The notes: a model not told the origin generated them from the sequence alone. A stretch of DNA of 50,248 bases from Shumkonia mesophila (GCF_026163695.1 NZ_JAOTID010000020.1:1-50248), one strand, 5' to 3'. Shown: positions 1-9,519, numbered from the stretch's first letter. Numbers and translations are program-made.

Positions 1-1242
1 CTCGCCCTTGAGGCGCAGCGCCGTGCCGCTCGGCTGGCCCGAGAGGTCGATATCGGCGACGTAGACCTTGCGGCCGGCCCCGGCGTCGCGCAGCACGGTC
101 AGCACGGCGGCGGTGTATGTCGTCCCGTCGTCGCGGCTGGCCGAGACGATGACGTCGGTGTTGAGCACCGCCGTCCCGGCTACGTCCTCGTGGTCCAGGG
201 TGACGCGCACCGTGGACGGCGCGGCGGCGGCCGTGATGGTGTTGGACACCAGCACCATCGCCGCCGATGTCACCGTCTCGACGAAAGCGCACGGCACGCC
301 GTCGTTGATGTCCTTGGTGAAGGAAGCGCCGACGCCGACGGCACCCACGTAAGCCGCGCCGCCGCCAGTCACCACTTCGAAGGTGCCGGCCGGGCGGTAG
401 CAGCCGACGTAATAGGTGCCCGATGCCGGCACCGTGTAGGGCGACGACAGGGTGAAGGTCTGCCAGCCCGCCCCGGCGTGGACGGCCGCCTGTTCGGCCA
501 TGACGGTGTAGTTGCCGGCGCCGTTGTCCCGGTAGACGGCGACCTGCCCGGTGAAGGCGACGGTCGTGTAGACCGAGATCGACTGGATCACGGCGTCGTT
601 CGTCGCCGCCTGGAACAGATCGACGAACTCGCGGCCCGCCCCATAGAGGGTGCTGGTGCGTGCCCGATTGTCGGTTTGCGTGACGTCGGCGACGGTGCCG
701 TAGGTGCCGGCGGCGGCGTCGAAGAGTTCGCCCGTCGAAGCGGCGGCGTCGATCCCCGCCTGGTCCTCGAAAGCGTCGACCACCGCCGCGCCCAGCGACA
801 GCGCCGAGCGGCCCATCAACTCGGAGATGTCGAAGGCATTCAGGATGGCCATGTCGCGGGCCGTCTGGTCGGCGGCAAGGTTCGGCAGGCCGGTCAACTG
901 CGACCCGTCGATGGCGGGAAGCTTGCCGGCTTCATCCAGCATCACGACATTGCCTGCCGTCGTTCCCGTGTTCTTGAAGGCCGCGGTGCCGAGGCCGGCC
1001 GGCGTGACCACGCCGGTCGCGGTGTTGATCGCGAAAATGGCCCGCCACTCGGCGCCGTCATACATCTTGAGCGTGATCGTGCCGGCCACCGAGGTATCGG
1101 CCCACCACTTTCCAGCCACCGGGTCGGCCGGCGCCGTCGTGCCGGAAAAGCTGCTGGCCAGAGCCGCCAGCGCCGCATTCAGCATGAGGGTGTATTCGGC
1201 ACCGCCCTTGCTGTCGTCGATCGTCAATGTCGCCTGGGACAT
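1..1242 (-). CDS. Tail fibre / receptor-binding protein (partial, C-terminus outside window)
   Basis: The reading frame starts at ATG 1242, which overlaps the stop of the upstream J-like gene (ATGA), and stays open for 414 codons to the window edge. The N-terminus contains a segment resembling phage fibre baseplate-attachment regions (around residues 40-75, with KWWADTS and MYDGAEWRAIF). A Gly/Thr/Ala-rich, beta-type region follows, with YYVGCYRPAGTF near residue 290. Its place directly after the J-like tail-tip gene is where lambda-like phages keep side-fibre genes. No DGR variable repeat is visible in the part seen. The fibre role rests on position and composition, not on a specific domain. 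Confidence 0.7.
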   Translation of the reverse strand, partial: MSQATLTIDDSKGGAEYTLMLNAALAALASSFSGTTAPADPVAGKWWADTSVAGTITLKMYDGAEWRAIFAINTATGVVTPAGLGTAAFKNTGTTAGNVVMLDEAGKLPAIDGSQLTGLPNLAADQTARDMAILNAFDISELMGRSALSLGAAVVDAFEDQAGIDAAASTGELFDAAAGTYGTVADVTQTDNRARTSTLYGAGREFVDLFQAATNDAVIQSISVYTTVAFTGQVAVYRDNGAGNYTVMAEQAAVHAGAGWQTFTLSSPYTVPASGTYYVGCYRPAGTFEVVTGGGAAYVGAVGVGASFTKDINDGVPCAFVETVTSAAMVLVSNTITAAAAPSTVRVTLDHEDVAGTAVLNTDVIVSASRDDGTTYTAAVLTVLRDAGAGRKVYVADIDLSGQPSGTALRLKGE

Positions 1243-4200
1243 CAGGTTACCTCCGCCGCCTCGACCCTGAACTGGTCGATGGTGATCTGCTGGTTTGGGT
1301 TCGTGGTGGTCAGCCGGATGCGGGGCTCGACGCCGCGCGTCTCGTACTCGCCGGCCTGCAAAGCCTCCCAGGCCGACCACGCCGGATCGCCCGCCGGATC
1401 GTCCGGCGTGGTGCGGATCTCGACCCGGGCATCGGCCTCTCCGGCCGGCGCGCCCAGAAACGTCGGCCAGTCGCGCACCGCGCCCACTCGGTCGCGGATG
1501 GTATCGAGCAGGTTGACCGACAGCACGTCGAGGAGCGCGGTCAGCCGGACGCGCCGCACCGAGCCGAGGTCGAGGCCGCCGGCCGGCGTGAAAGTTCCGG
1601 CCGCCACAATCCCGCCGAACGCCCCGAAGTTGCCGACGTCGGCGACCACCGGCATGTCGGCCACCGCCCCGGCGCCGGCCAGCCGCAGGCTGCCGCCGCC
1701 CGCCACCGTGCCGTCGTGGGCGCCGATCCAGTCGGGATCGATCTGCATGACGCCGACCGGCGAATAAAGCAGCACGGCGGCCTGGTCGGTCGAGACCTCG
1801 GCGGCCGTCTCCGAAACCCGCTTGCCGGAATCCCGGGCCAGCACGTAGTAGGTTCCGGCCCTGAGCGGCGCCACCGCCTGCACCGCCGCGCCCGGCAGCG
1901 GGTCCATAATGCTGGTCGACTTGGCGATGCCGCCGCCCGTCGCCGAGTGGCGGATGAGGATGTCCCCGCCGATCCGCACGTCGAGGCCCGGGTGCGGGCT
2001 CCACGTCAGGATGGCCAGGCCGCCGGCCCGCGCCAGCGACAGGCCGGTCGGAGGTACCGGCAACGCGGCCAAGCCCCACAGGGTCTTGGACAGCGTGGCC
2101 CATGGCCCCCGCCGCCCGAAGCCGTCGACGCAGCGCGCGCGCACCGTGTAGGCGCCCTTGCCGACGTCGCGCAGTTCGACCGGCGGCGCCGTCACGAAGC
2201 CGAGCGGCGCAAAGGTTTCGGTCGGCCGCTTCACCTGGATCTCGATCCAGCGCACGCGTACGTCGGTCGGCGGGCGCCACGACACCGAGGCGCCGCCGGC
2301 GACGCCGGGGCCTGCCTGGTAGAGATACTCGGTGACGTCCAGGTCCTGCGGCGTCGGCAGCGGGCCGGTCGGCACCAAGCTCGTGCGGGCCGGCTGGAAA
2401 TCGGCCGCGTCGTCCACCGCCTCGTGCAGGCCCGGACGGTAGGTCAGGCAGTCGAACTGGGTGACGCCGTTGCCCTTCTCGGCCACCGTGATGACGCGGG
2501 CGTATTCGGGCTCGATCTCGCCCGACCACATCATCCAGACGGCGCCCTCGACCGGCACAGCAGGCAGGTCCTCGGACAGCGTCAGCACGGTCGCCGCGCC
2601 GGGCCCGTTCGCCACCACGCGATCGGCGAGGCCGCCATCCGGCAGCCGGACCGACACGCCGTACGAGACGCCGGCTTCCAGGTCCACAGCGGCGTCCAGC
2701 GTCAGCGACGACACGGTCGCCGCCGCCAGCCGGCCACCCCAGCGGGCGCCCACCTCCTCGGCGTCGCGGATCCGGATCACGTTGCCGGGCCGCAGGTCGG
2801 TCAGGTCCTCGCCGCCGGCGAAGATAATCGGATCGAGATCCTGCGAAGCCAGCAGCCAAGCGCCGACGCGCCGCGCCTGGCCCCGGCTGTTACAGAGGAA
2901 GGCCGCCACCTGGGCCGGCTTGTAGCCGAAGCGGCGGATCGCCGGGCCGTCCTCCACCACCTCGAAGGCGACGCGGCCGACGTCGGCCGGGTCGTTCCAG
3001 GCGACGATGGCCGCCGTCGGCCTGGCGCGCAGCTTGCTGCCCGGCCGCTCGAACCGGCCGCCGACAACGTTGGCGTTGGTGACCAGGCGAACGGGATCGA
3101 GCGGCCGGTCGCACGAGGCCATCATGCCGCCGGCGCCCCAGAAGGCCATGCCCCGGAAGACCGACGTCAGCGTGGCGAGCACCGCGATGGCGTCGCGACG
3201 CGCCTCGATGACGCCGTTCATGGTGAAGCGAGGCTCCTGGCCGCCGAAGCCATCCGGCACCAGGCCGTCGCAATAGCGGCCGATCTCGTAGAGGTCCCAC
3301 TTTAACTGCGAGAGCTGGGCCGCCGACACGAAGCGGCCGAGGCCCCACAGCTCACGCTGGCAGATGTTGTAGAACCCCCAGGCCGGATTGTCCGTCCAGT
3401 CGACCTTGAAGGTGCCGTCCCACAGGCCGTCGTAGGCGCGGGTGCGCGGATCGTAGTTCGACGGGATCTGGAAATCGGCGAGCCCCCAGACGTCGTAGGA
3501 GCGGCCGGGGATGGTGTTGCCGAACTGCTCGGCGTCGGCCTCGATGCCGATGACCGCCGAATAGGGGTACGACAGCTTGGATTCGGTGAGCAGGGTGACC
3601 GACGACACCCACGTTTCGTTCTTGAGCGCGGAGTCCTCGGAATCCGGCGTCGAGCGGAAGACGCCCCACTCCCACGAGCCGGCGGCAGCCGGCTTGGCGA
3701 CCCGATAGCCCAGTTCGGCCGGGGCCGTGTTCTTGTCCGTGATGGCGACGTCGTGCGCAGTCTCCCACTCGCCGCCGGCCGGGCGGCGGCGCACGGTGAA
3801 CGCCACCGATGTGCCTAGCAGGTCGCCGTTCGTCCTGTTCTGCGAGACCAGCGCCGGGAACTGGATCTTGATGCGCACGGCGTCGACGTCGGCGTCCGTC
3901 ACACCGCGGATGACCGGCGCGTCGGCCTTCACCCGCACGCCGATCGCCACTTCCTCCTCGACCTCGTCGAAGCCGGGGATGGGATCCTGGTCGGGCGAGC
4001 CCAGACGCTCGCGGATGGTGATCCCGCTGAAGTTGGCGCTGCCGTCCGCCGCCTCGACGGGCGTGCCGTCGATGATGACCGACTTCAAGCCGTCGACCAG
4101 GCCGCCGATCGCGCCCTCGCCCAGCAGGTCGAGGATGCGCGCGACGTTCTTGGTGCGCAGCGTGTTGGGGGCTTCCTGGGCGACACGGCCCTCGCCGCCG

Positions 4201-4268
4201 CCGCCCTTGCCGCCCTTGCGGCCGAACGCCTGCGGGCGCGGCCCGCGCCGGCTGATGGGGTCCGCCAT
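1242..4268 (-). CDS. Tail tip / host specificity protein (lambda J-like)
   Basis: At 1008 residues this has the length and position of lambda gpJ, the central tail-tip protein that contacts the receptor and helps deliver DNA. The N-terminus (GGEGRVAQEAPNTLRTKN, about residues 21-40) and the following segment with LLGEGAIGGLVDG are typical of J-family proteins. Later parts contain fibronectin-III-like stretches (around 640-760). It begins 6 bp after the I-like gene ends and overlaps the fibre gene by ATGA, so the three are probably translated together. It is assigned from family resemblance and gene order. Confidence 0.88.
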   Translation of the reverse strand: MADPISRRGPRPQAFGRKGGKGGGGEGRVAQEAPNTLRTKNVARILDLLGEGAIGGLVDGLKSVIIDGTPVEAADGSANFSGITIRERLGSPDQDPIPGFDEVEEEVAIGVRVKADAPVIRGVTDADVDAVRIKIQFPALVSQNRTNGDLLGTSVAFTVRRRPAGGEWETAHDVAITDKNTAPAELGYRVAKPAAAGSWEWGVFRSTPDSEDSALKNETWVSSVTLLTESKLSYPYSAVIGIEADAEQFGNTIPGRSYDVWGLADFQIPSNYDPRTRAYDGLWDGTFKVDWTDNPAWGFYNICQRELWGLGRFVSAAQLSQLKWDLYEIGRYCDGLVPDGFGGQEPRFTMNGVIEARRDAIAVLATLTSVFRGMAFWGAGGMMASCDRPLDPVRLVTNANVVGGRFERPGSKLRARPTAAIVAWNDPADVGRVAFEVVEDGPAIRRFGYKPAQVAAFLCNSRGQARRVGAWLLASQDLDPIIFAGGEDLTDLRPGNVIRIRDAEEVGARWGGRLAAATVSSLTLDAAVDLEAGVSYGVSVRLPDGGLADRVVANGPGAATVLTLSEDLPAVPVEGAVWMMWSGEIEPEYARVITVAEKGNGVTQFDCLTYRPGLHEAVDDAADFQPARTSLVPTGPLPTPQDLDVTEYLYQAGPGVAGGASVSWRPPTDVRVRWIEIQVKRPTETFAPLGFVTAPPVELRDVGKGAYTVRARCVDGFGRRGPWATLSKTLWGLAALPVPPTGLSLARAGGLAILTWSPHPGLDVRIGGDILIRHSATGGGIAKSTSIMDPLPGAAVQAVAPLRAGTYYVLARDSGKRVSETAAEVSTDQAAVLLYSPVGVMQIDPDWIGAHDGTVAGGGSLRLAGAGAVADMPVVADVGNFGAFGGIVAAGTFTPAGGLDLGSVRRVRLTALLDVLSVNLLDTIRDRVGAVRDWPTFLGAPAGEADARVEIRTTPDDPAGDPAWSAWEALQAGEYETRGVEPRIRLTTTNPNQQITIDQFRVEAAEVT

Positions 4269-4274
4269 GATCGA

Positions 4275-4925
4275 TCAGGCCTCTATGCGCTCGGCCGTCA
4301 TACCGGCCGAAATGACGCGCGAGCCGACGATGGCCCGGCCGATGATCAGCGGCACCGGGCCGCCCTGCTCGGTGGTATTGACGGGCCCATTGAAAAGGAA
4401 CGAGGCCCGCTGGTCGGCGCTCTCGAACTGCCCGAAGTCCTGCACGCCTGGAACCGGCGTCAGCGCTTGCGCGATGCCGCCCAGGATCATCGAGGCGCCG
4501 AACATCGCGATGTTGGCATAGGTCACCTCGAGGCCGATGCCGGCGACGGTAAAGGCCGTGGCCCCCATCCCCGTGCCGGCAACGGTGCCGCCGCCCGCCG
4601 CCGCCACGGCAACCGGCGCCGCATAGATCGCCACGACCATCAGCGCGGCGCCGATGATGACCTTGCCCACTCCGTTGCTCTTGCCGCCGGCGGCGACCGG
4701 GTGGATATCGACCCGCCCGGCGGAGCCGATGGTCATCCTCAGGCCGTCTTCGTCGACCTCGCGCGATCCCGCCAGCACGCGGAATTCGCCCTCGGCAATC
4801 GCCTCGCGGAAGCCATCGACCTGAAACAGCGCCCGCACGGCCTCGGCCGGCGTGACGATGTCCAGACTGAAGGGCCCGCCGAAGCGGGCCAGGGAACCGT
4901 GCAGGTGTACCTCGGTCAGCGGCAT
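4275..4925 (-). CDS. Tail assembly protein (lambda I-like)
   Basis: This 216-residue protein begins with the MPLTEVHLHGSLARFGG segment seen in lambda gpI relatives. A hydrophobic Gly/Ala-rich stretch (about 90-150) follows, and the C-terminus has a GPVPLIIGRAIVGSRVISAG segment typical of the family. gpI acts in assembly of the tail tip with K, L and J. Order and spacing match lambda (K, I, J), except that a plus-strand lipoprotein gene lies between K and I. No catalytic residues are expected. Confidence 0.85.
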   Translation of the reverse strand: MPLTEVHLHGSLARFGGPFSLDIVTPAEAVRALFQVDGFREAIAEGEFRVLAGSREVDEDGLRMTIGSAGRVDIHPVAAGGKSNGVGKVIIGAALMVVAIYAAPVAVAAAGGGTVAGTGMGATAFTVAGIGLEVTYANIAMFGASMILGGIAQALTPVPGVQDFGQFESADQRASFLFNGPVNTTEQGGPVPLIIGRAIVGSRVISAGMTAERIEA

Positions 4926-5000
4926 GTCGGCTCTCGCTCTGGTCGAAGGGCGCCCGATGGCGTAAGATCGCTCCCCTGATCACGCATCGGAGGAACGTCG

Positions 5001-5327
5001 ATGGCCAACAAGCGGAAGGCATGGCTCTTGATCGTCGCCGGCGCGCTCGCCCTGGCGGCCTGCGGCGGCCCGTCCGGCAACAACTTTCCCGTCCCGCTGG
5101 TCCTGTCGGACGGCGCGCGCGGCTACAGCATGCGTGGTTACGTCTCGTACACCAGCTCCCGTGAAACCGCCGTCGATGAGGTCACCGGCCGGATGACAAC
5201 CGCCTGCGGCGGCCCGGTCGAGATGAAACTCCTGGACCTCAGCCGCGCCGATTCCATCGGCGGCGTCCCGCACTTCCTCTACGAGGCGGTGGCGCGCTGC
5301 CTGCCACAGACCAGCAAAGCCTCCTAG
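5001..5327 (+). CDS. Small lipoprotein, moron-like insertion in the tail operon
   Basis: The gene is on the opposite strand to the tail genes around it. The start at 5001 has a good ribosome binding site (GGAGG at 4990-4994). The 108-residue product has a basic N-terminus (MANKRK), a hydrophobic core and an LAAC lipobox (Cys at about residue 21), so it should be exported and lipidated. The rest resembles no family I can name; it has two further Cys residues. It overlaps the end of the K-like gene by 4 bp, tail to tail. A separately expressed lipoprotein in a phage late operon suggests a lysogenic conversion gene, for example superinfection exclusion, but that role is inference. Confidence 0.75.
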   Translation: MANKRKAWLLIVAGALALAACGGPSGNNFPVPLVLSDGARGYSMRGYVSYTSSRETAVDEVTGRMTTACGGPVEMKLLDLSRADSIGGVPHFLYEAVARCLPQTSKAS

Positions 5328-6061
5328 CGACCAGCCTCGTACCTCAGCCAGTGCGTCACGTAGGTCTGCCAGCGGCTGCCCGGCTCGCGGCAAGACAGCC
5401 GTGTCGGGTCGACGGGCAGCTTGGCCGTCAGGTGGTGGAGGATCTCGCCGTTACCCAGGTAGAGGCCGCCGTGGTTGGGCACCGGCGACTTCGGCGTCTG
5501 CGCCAGGAAAACGTCCCAAGGAGCCTGGCGTTCCCCTTCGGCCAAACGGCGGAAGCCGGCCCTGGAAAACCCCTCGCGGTAGAGGTCGGCGCCGTTCCGC
5601 CACCACTCCCAGTCGCGCGGAAACTCGGGCAGCACGATGCCGCGCTCCAGCCGGTAGGCGTCGCGGATCACGCTGTAGCAGTCGGTCACGCCGTGGCGGA
5701 AGCCGCGTCCGACCAGCGGAGCGATCGGCGCGCCGTCGCCGAAGACGACCGGCGGCAGGCAACCGCGGCCATCGGTGCTGACCAGGACCCACGGCACGGC
5801 CGTCGCCACCTGCTGGCGCATGTCGTCACCCGACGGGCAATCCGGCCCGCCGGGGTGGGAATGCACGATGGCCTCGACCGGCGAGAGGGAGGCCAGCCGG
5901 CGGGTGGCGATGCGGAAGGCCTGCGTCCGGTCGGCCGCCACGTTGCGGCAGCGCACGTATGCGCCGCCCTTGATCACCCCGCAGGCCTCGGCCGGGAAGG
6001 CGGACAGCGCGTGGGCGCAAATCGCCGCATGCGCCTCGGTCGACAGCAAGAAACCGCCCAT
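5324..6061 (-). CDS. Tail assembly protein with JAB/MPN and NlpC/P60 domains (lambda K-like)
   Basis: The start is ATG 6061, overlapping the L-like stop as ATGA; the frame extends further upstream but that part is noise. The product is 245 residues. The N-terminal half has a JAB1/MPN-like metalloprotease pattern (E-A-C-G-V, later IVHSHPGGPDCPSGDD, about residues 57-72). The C-terminal half has NlpC/P60 features, with Cys in GVTDCYSVIRDAYRLERG and His in PNHGGLYLG. This two-domain layout is that of lambda gpK, thought to process the tail tip or peptidoglycan during assembly or entry. Both catalytic motifs appear intact. Confidence 0.88.
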   Translation of the reverse strand: MGGFLLSTEAHAAICAHALSAFPAEACGVIKGGAYVRCRNVAADRTQAFRIATRRLASLSPVEAIVHSHPGGPDCPSGDDMRQQVATAVPWVLVSTDGRGCLPPVVFGDGAPIAPLVGRGFRHGVTDCYSVIRDAYRLERGIVLPEFPRDWEWWRNGADLYREGFSRAGFRRLAEGERQAPWDVFLAQTPKSPVPNHGGLYLGNGEILHHLTAKLPVDPTRLSCREPGSRWQTYVTHWLRYEAGR

Positions 6062-6783
6062 CACGACCTCACCTTCGCCACGCCGGGGAAGCCGCCGAAC
6101 GGGATGGCCCCCGTGGCGGCGAAACGCAGCTCGCAGTCGCGCAGCTGCTTGCCGCAGCGGTCGGCCGCCGGATCGGCGACCGTCTGGCCGCGCTCGTTGA
6201 AATACGCCGCCCCCGTGTACGGGCAGAACACGTGGGCATAGTCGAAGGCGCCGGTGGCCGCGTCCCACAGCCGGTAGGTGAAGGGGCAGTAGTCGCGGAT
6301 GATCACCCGGCCCGGAAGCTGCACGCCCGCCTGGTCGACCGGCGAGGCCAGCACGACCGTGATGGTGGCGCCGTCGATCGGCCGGCGCACCTGGTCGACC
6401 GCCCAGATCTCGATGGGCCAGTGAACCGAGCCGTCCGGATCATCGCCGTCATCGAGGTGCATGCGCTTGGTGCGGATGCGCTCGACCATGGCGCCGCGCA
6501 GGTTGTCATACTGCTTGAGCAGCGAGACGATGGAGAGCGACGTACGCGGCAGGGTGAGTGTCGGCTCGACCGGCGAACCCTCGCCCGTCCACGAAAACCC
6601 CTCGGCCTTGACGTCGACCGGCGCGTATGTCACGCCGTCGAAGGATACCGGTTGGCCGTCCGGCAGCACGTGGCGGGAGAAGCACACCTTCTCGGCCTCG
6701 CCGAAGGCCGAAAGGTCGAGCCGCCACAGTTCGACCGTGGCGTCCTGGGCAAGCTTCTGGGCCTCGGCGTGCGGGATGGTCAC
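6061..6783 (-). CDS. Minor tail protein (lambda L-like)
   Basis: I chose the GTG at 6783: it overlaps the stop of the M-like gene (GTGA) and is preceded by a strong GGAGGTGG ribosome binding site, whereas the longer frame has no such signal. The product is 240 residues, starting TIPHAEAQKLAQDATVELWRL after the initiator. Conserved Cys residues at the C-terminal half (DYCPFTYRLWD, HVFCPYTGAAYF, RCGKQLRDCELRF) match gpL-family proteins, which bind an iron-sulfur cluster in lambda. It sits between M and K as in lambda. Confidence 0.87.
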   Translation of the reverse strand: MTIPHAEAQKLAQDATVELWRLDLSAFGEAEKVCFSRHVLPDGQPVSFDGVTYAPVDVKAEGFSWTGEGSPVEPTLTLPRTSLSIVSLLKQYDNLRGAMVERIRTKRMHLDDGDDPDGSVHWPIEIWAVDQVRRPIDGATITVVLASPVDQAGVQLPGRVIIRDYCPFTYRLWDAATGAFDYAHVFCPYTGAAYFNERGQTVADPAADRCGKQLRDCELRFAATGAIPFGGFPGVAKVRS

Positions 6784-7124
6784 AGTACCACCTCCTGCCA
6801 CTGGGCGGTCACCGCATAGGTGCCCGCCTTCAACCAGGTCTTGCGCCACGCCGTGCACTTCCACTGCCGCGCCACCGCGTTGCCCGGAAGCTGATAGGTG
6901 AAGCGGCCGACGCCGGCCAGGCCGGCGAAGAAGGTGACGATGGCGTCGGCGTCCGCCTCCGTGAGTTGCATCCAGGCGACCTGGATGGCAGCCAGCATGG
7001 TGTTGATGCCGTCCGGGCTGTCCTGGCTGTAGCCGTCGCCGAGGGAGACCGACTGCACGCGCGGCGTCACATCCTCGGTGAGGCCAACCGACGGCGCGCG
7101 CGGCGGGGTGAACGGAACGGCCAT
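6780..7124 (-). CDS. Minor tail protein (lambda M-like)
   Basis: The 114-residue protein has features of the phage minor tail family: a proline-rich start followed by DGYSQDSPDGINT (about residues 30-43) and a central LTEADADAIVTFFAGLAG segment. It lies between the tape measure and the L-like gene, as in lambda, and overlaps L by four bases. gpM is part of the tail-tip complex. The start at 7124 lies 17 bp after the tape-measure stop and has a GGAGG-type site just upstream. Confidence 0.85.
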   Translation of the reverse strand: MAVPFTPPRAPSVGLTEDVTPRVQSVSLGDGYSQDSPDGINTMLAAIQVAWMQLTEADADAIVTFFAGLAGVGRFTYQLPGNAVARQWKCTAWRKTWLKAGTYAVTAQWQEVVL

Positions 7125-7140
7125 CCTCCTACGCCTCCCC

Positions 7141-9456
7141 TTACACCATCCGTTGGCGGTTGAGCAGCCCGCCCGGCCGCATCTGCTTTTCGGCGGCGGC
7201 GATCAGGGCGGCGTTGGCCTTCTCCTCGACCAGCTTACCGAGCGCGTTGAGCGCGGCCGGGTCCATCGCGCCCGAACCTTTACTCTCCAGGTTCACCGTG
7301 ACCGGCGAGTTGATGATCACGTCGCCGGCGGACGCCGCCGACAGCAGGCGGTCGGCATTGTCCATCTGCCTGGGCGTGAACACGCCCTCGTCGCGCCTGA
7401 GGATGGCGGCGAACTCGTCGCGCTTGAGCCAGCCGTCGTGGAGGCGCGGCGCGGCGCCGTACAGCGCGGAGGGTACCGCGCGCCGGGCCGGGGGAGGCGT
7501 CCCCACCTTCCAGCCGGCGTGCCCCACCGCCACCGGAGTGATCCCGGCATCGGCGATGCCCGCCGATCCGCCGCCGCCCCAAAGGCCGCCGATCCACGAG
7601 GAGAACCCGGCGGCCAGCGGCGCCGTGACGCTCTGGCGCAGCAGGATGCGGGCCATGTCCATGGCGAGGCCGCGCAGCACATCGCCGAGATCCTCCGCCT
7701 GGAGGATGGCGTCCTCGAACGCCGAGGAGAATGACATCCCCATGTCGGCGCCCATCCGCTTGACGGACTCCGTGCTGTCCTTCAGGCGGTCGAGCTCGGC
7801 GCGCTGTTCGCCCAGCTTGCGCGCCGCGTCGTCGATGGCCGTGATCTCGGCGGGCGACAACTCGGCGCCGGCGCGGCGGTACTGGTTGACGAGGTCGATC
7901 TGCGCCTTGACGCGCGCGTATTCCTCCTCGGACTGGCGCAGCGCGGCGATCAGCCGCTCGTTGTCCGAGATCTCCTGCTCGATGCCGTCGGCGATCTCGC
8001 CCTGCTTGAGCAGCTTCTCGTATTGGGTATCGAGATAGGCGCGCTCGATGTCGTTGACCGCGCGCAGCCCCTCGGTGGCGTCCCAGTACCGCCCGGAAAG
8101 GTAGGCGATCATCTCGCCGGCATCGCTGTCGATGCCGACGCCGGCCTTCTTCAGGTCGTTATAGACGGCCTGCTCGCGCGCCGTGCGGCCGAGCTGATCC
8201 TCCTGGAAGCGGAGGTCTTGGAGAACCTTGTCCGCCTGCTCGGAGATCCGCTCTCCCGCCCCGCCGCCCGCCCCTGCACCGGCGGCGGCCCGCTCGGCAT
8301 CGCGCCTTTTAACCTCGTCGGCGACGCGGTTGTACTCATCCAGGATTTCCTGCGCCTTCGCGCGGGCCGCATTCACGGCCTGCCCCTGCCGGTCGAGGGT
8401 CTGCCTCGGCGCGCCGGCCGCCGTGAAGGCGCTCAACTTCCCTTCCTGCCCGTCCAGCAGCTTCCGGTATTTATCGTATTCCGCCGCCAGCTCACCCAGG
8501 CGCTTCCGCAAGCCACCCGAGGTGGCGTTCTCGACGTCGCGCCAGTTGTCGGCCACCTCGCCGATCCATTTGGCGACCCCCGCCCAGGCCTCCGCCAAGT
8601 CGATCAGCAGGGGGGAGAGGGAAATCAGGGCGCCGTTCATCTGCGTGTCGATGATCGTCTGCATCGTTTGCAGCTTCTTGTTGGCCTCGGAGGCCTGCCG
8701 GACCATGCTGGCGTCCAGCACCGCGCCCATGTCGCGCGCCTCGGCCCGCATGCGGGCCAGCGCCGCCGAGCCCTGGCCCAGCATGCGCACCATGACGGAG
8801 CCTTCCGCCTCGAACAGCTTGGCGGCCAGGGCGTTGCGCTGGCTCTCATCGGCGATCGCGGCGAGGCCGTCGGCGACCTCCGGCAAGATATCCTCCAGCG
8901 TCTTCGCGTGGCCGGTGGCGTCGAAGATGGAAATCCCCAGCTGCTTGAATGCCTCCTTGGCCTCGCCGCGGCCGAAGTTGGCGATCTCGCCGACCCGCCG
9001 GCCCAGGCTGGCCAGCGACTTCTCCAGGGTGTCCGCGCCAACGCCGGTCTGCCCGAAGGCATAGCGGTATTCCTGCAAAGCCTCGACGCCGACGCCCAAT
9101 TGCCCGGCGCGCTCGGCCAGGGCGCCGACTTCCCTGGTCGCCTCCGCCGCCGCCCGCGTCGTCTTGACGATGGTGGCGGCGATGACGGCGATGGCCGCGC
9201 CGGCGATGAGGCCGGCCGGGCCGAGCGCGATGAGGCCGGCACCAACGGCGCCGAGCGCCCCGGCCTGCGCCGTCATACCGGCGCGCACTTCCTTGCTCAC
9301 CGCGTTCAACGCCAACAGGCCGCGCGAGGCCGGCTGGCTCTGCTTCTCGATCCTCGCCAGCGCCTTCTGGCCGTCCTCGCCCAACGCCATGAGGGCGCGG
9401 CGGACGACCTCGCCATCCTTCAGGCTCAGCCGGATGGAGACGCTACGCTCGGCCAT
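7141..9456 (-). CDS. Tape measure protein (lambda H-like)
   Basis: The product is 771 residues and begins MAERSVSIRLSLKDGEVV. It has a hydrophobic Gly/Ala-rich segment at about residues 70-98, long helical and coiled-coil stretches rich in Ala, Glu, Arg and Lys (about 300-570), and a C-terminal region with FSSAFEDAILQAEDLGDVL, common near the end of lambda-type tape measures. These proteins set tail length and help DNA entry. Position downstream of the G/GT chaperone genes supports the call. Its ribosome binding site (GGAG) lies just after a terminator-like hairpin. Confidence 0.9.
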   Translation of the reverse strand: MAERSVSIRLSLKDGEVVRRALMALGEDGQKALARIEKQSQPASRGLLALNAVSKEVRAGMTAQAGALGAVGAGLIALGPAGLIAGAAIAVIAATIVKTTRAAAEATREVGALAERAGQLGVGVEALQEYRYAFGQTGVGADTLEKSLASLGRRVGEIANFGRGEAKEAFKQLGISIFDATGHAKTLEDILPEVADGLAAIADESQRNALAAKLFEAEGSVMVRMLGQGSAALARMRAEARDMGAVLDASMVRQASEANKKLQTMQTIIDTQMNGALISLSPLLIDLAEAWAGVAKWIGEVADNWRDVENATSGGLRKRLGELAAEYDKYRKLLDGQEGKLSAFTAAGAPRQTLDRQGQAVNAARAKAQEILDEYNRVADEVKRRDAERAAAGAGAGGGAGERISEQADKVLQDLRFQEDQLGRTAREQAVYNDLKKAGVGIDSDAGEMIAYLSGRYWDATEGLRAVNDIERAYLDTQYEKLLKQGEIADGIEQEISDNERLIAALRQSEEEYARVKAQIDLVNQYRRAGAELSPAEITAIDDAARKLGEQRAELDRLKDSTESVKRMGADMGMSFSSAFEDAILQAEDLGDVLRGLAMDMARILLRQSVTAPLAAGFSSWIGGLWGGGGSAGIADAGITPVAVGHAGWKVGTPPPARRAVPSALYGAAPRLHDGWLKRDEFAAILRRDEGVFTPRQMDNADRLLSAASAGDVIINSPVTVNLESKGSGAMDPAALNALGKLVEEKANAALIAAAEKQMRPGGLLNRQRMV

Positions 9457-9469
9457 CGCTCACTCCATG

Positions 9470-9498
9470 AAAAAGGGCCGTCCGGCGAAGGGCGGCCC
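9470..9498 (-). terminator. Terminator-like hairpin between the GT and tape-measure genes
   Basis: On the minus transcript the bases GGGCCGCC (9498-9491) pair with GGACGGCCC (9483-9475), with one bulged A and a 7-nt loop, followed by five T residues. It lies after the GT stop (9520) and before the tape-measure start (9456). Because the tape measure must still be transcribed, it probably acts as a partial terminator or attenuator, or is bypassed by late antitermination. Confidence 0.45.
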
Positions 9499-9519
9499 CC
9501 GACTTGTCATGCCCGGATT

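Noticed and set aside
1-1242. Third DGR variable repeat in the tail fibre gene
   Set aside because: No segment like GWRCRVRAVRK or a TR-like stretch is in the visible part; the unseen C-terminus could not be checked.
190-3305. Long plus-strand open frames opposite the tail fibre and J-like genes
   Set aside because: They are GC-rich antisense frames with Arg/Ala/His-rich low-complexity products, and the minus-strand genes have clear family features and proper overlaps.
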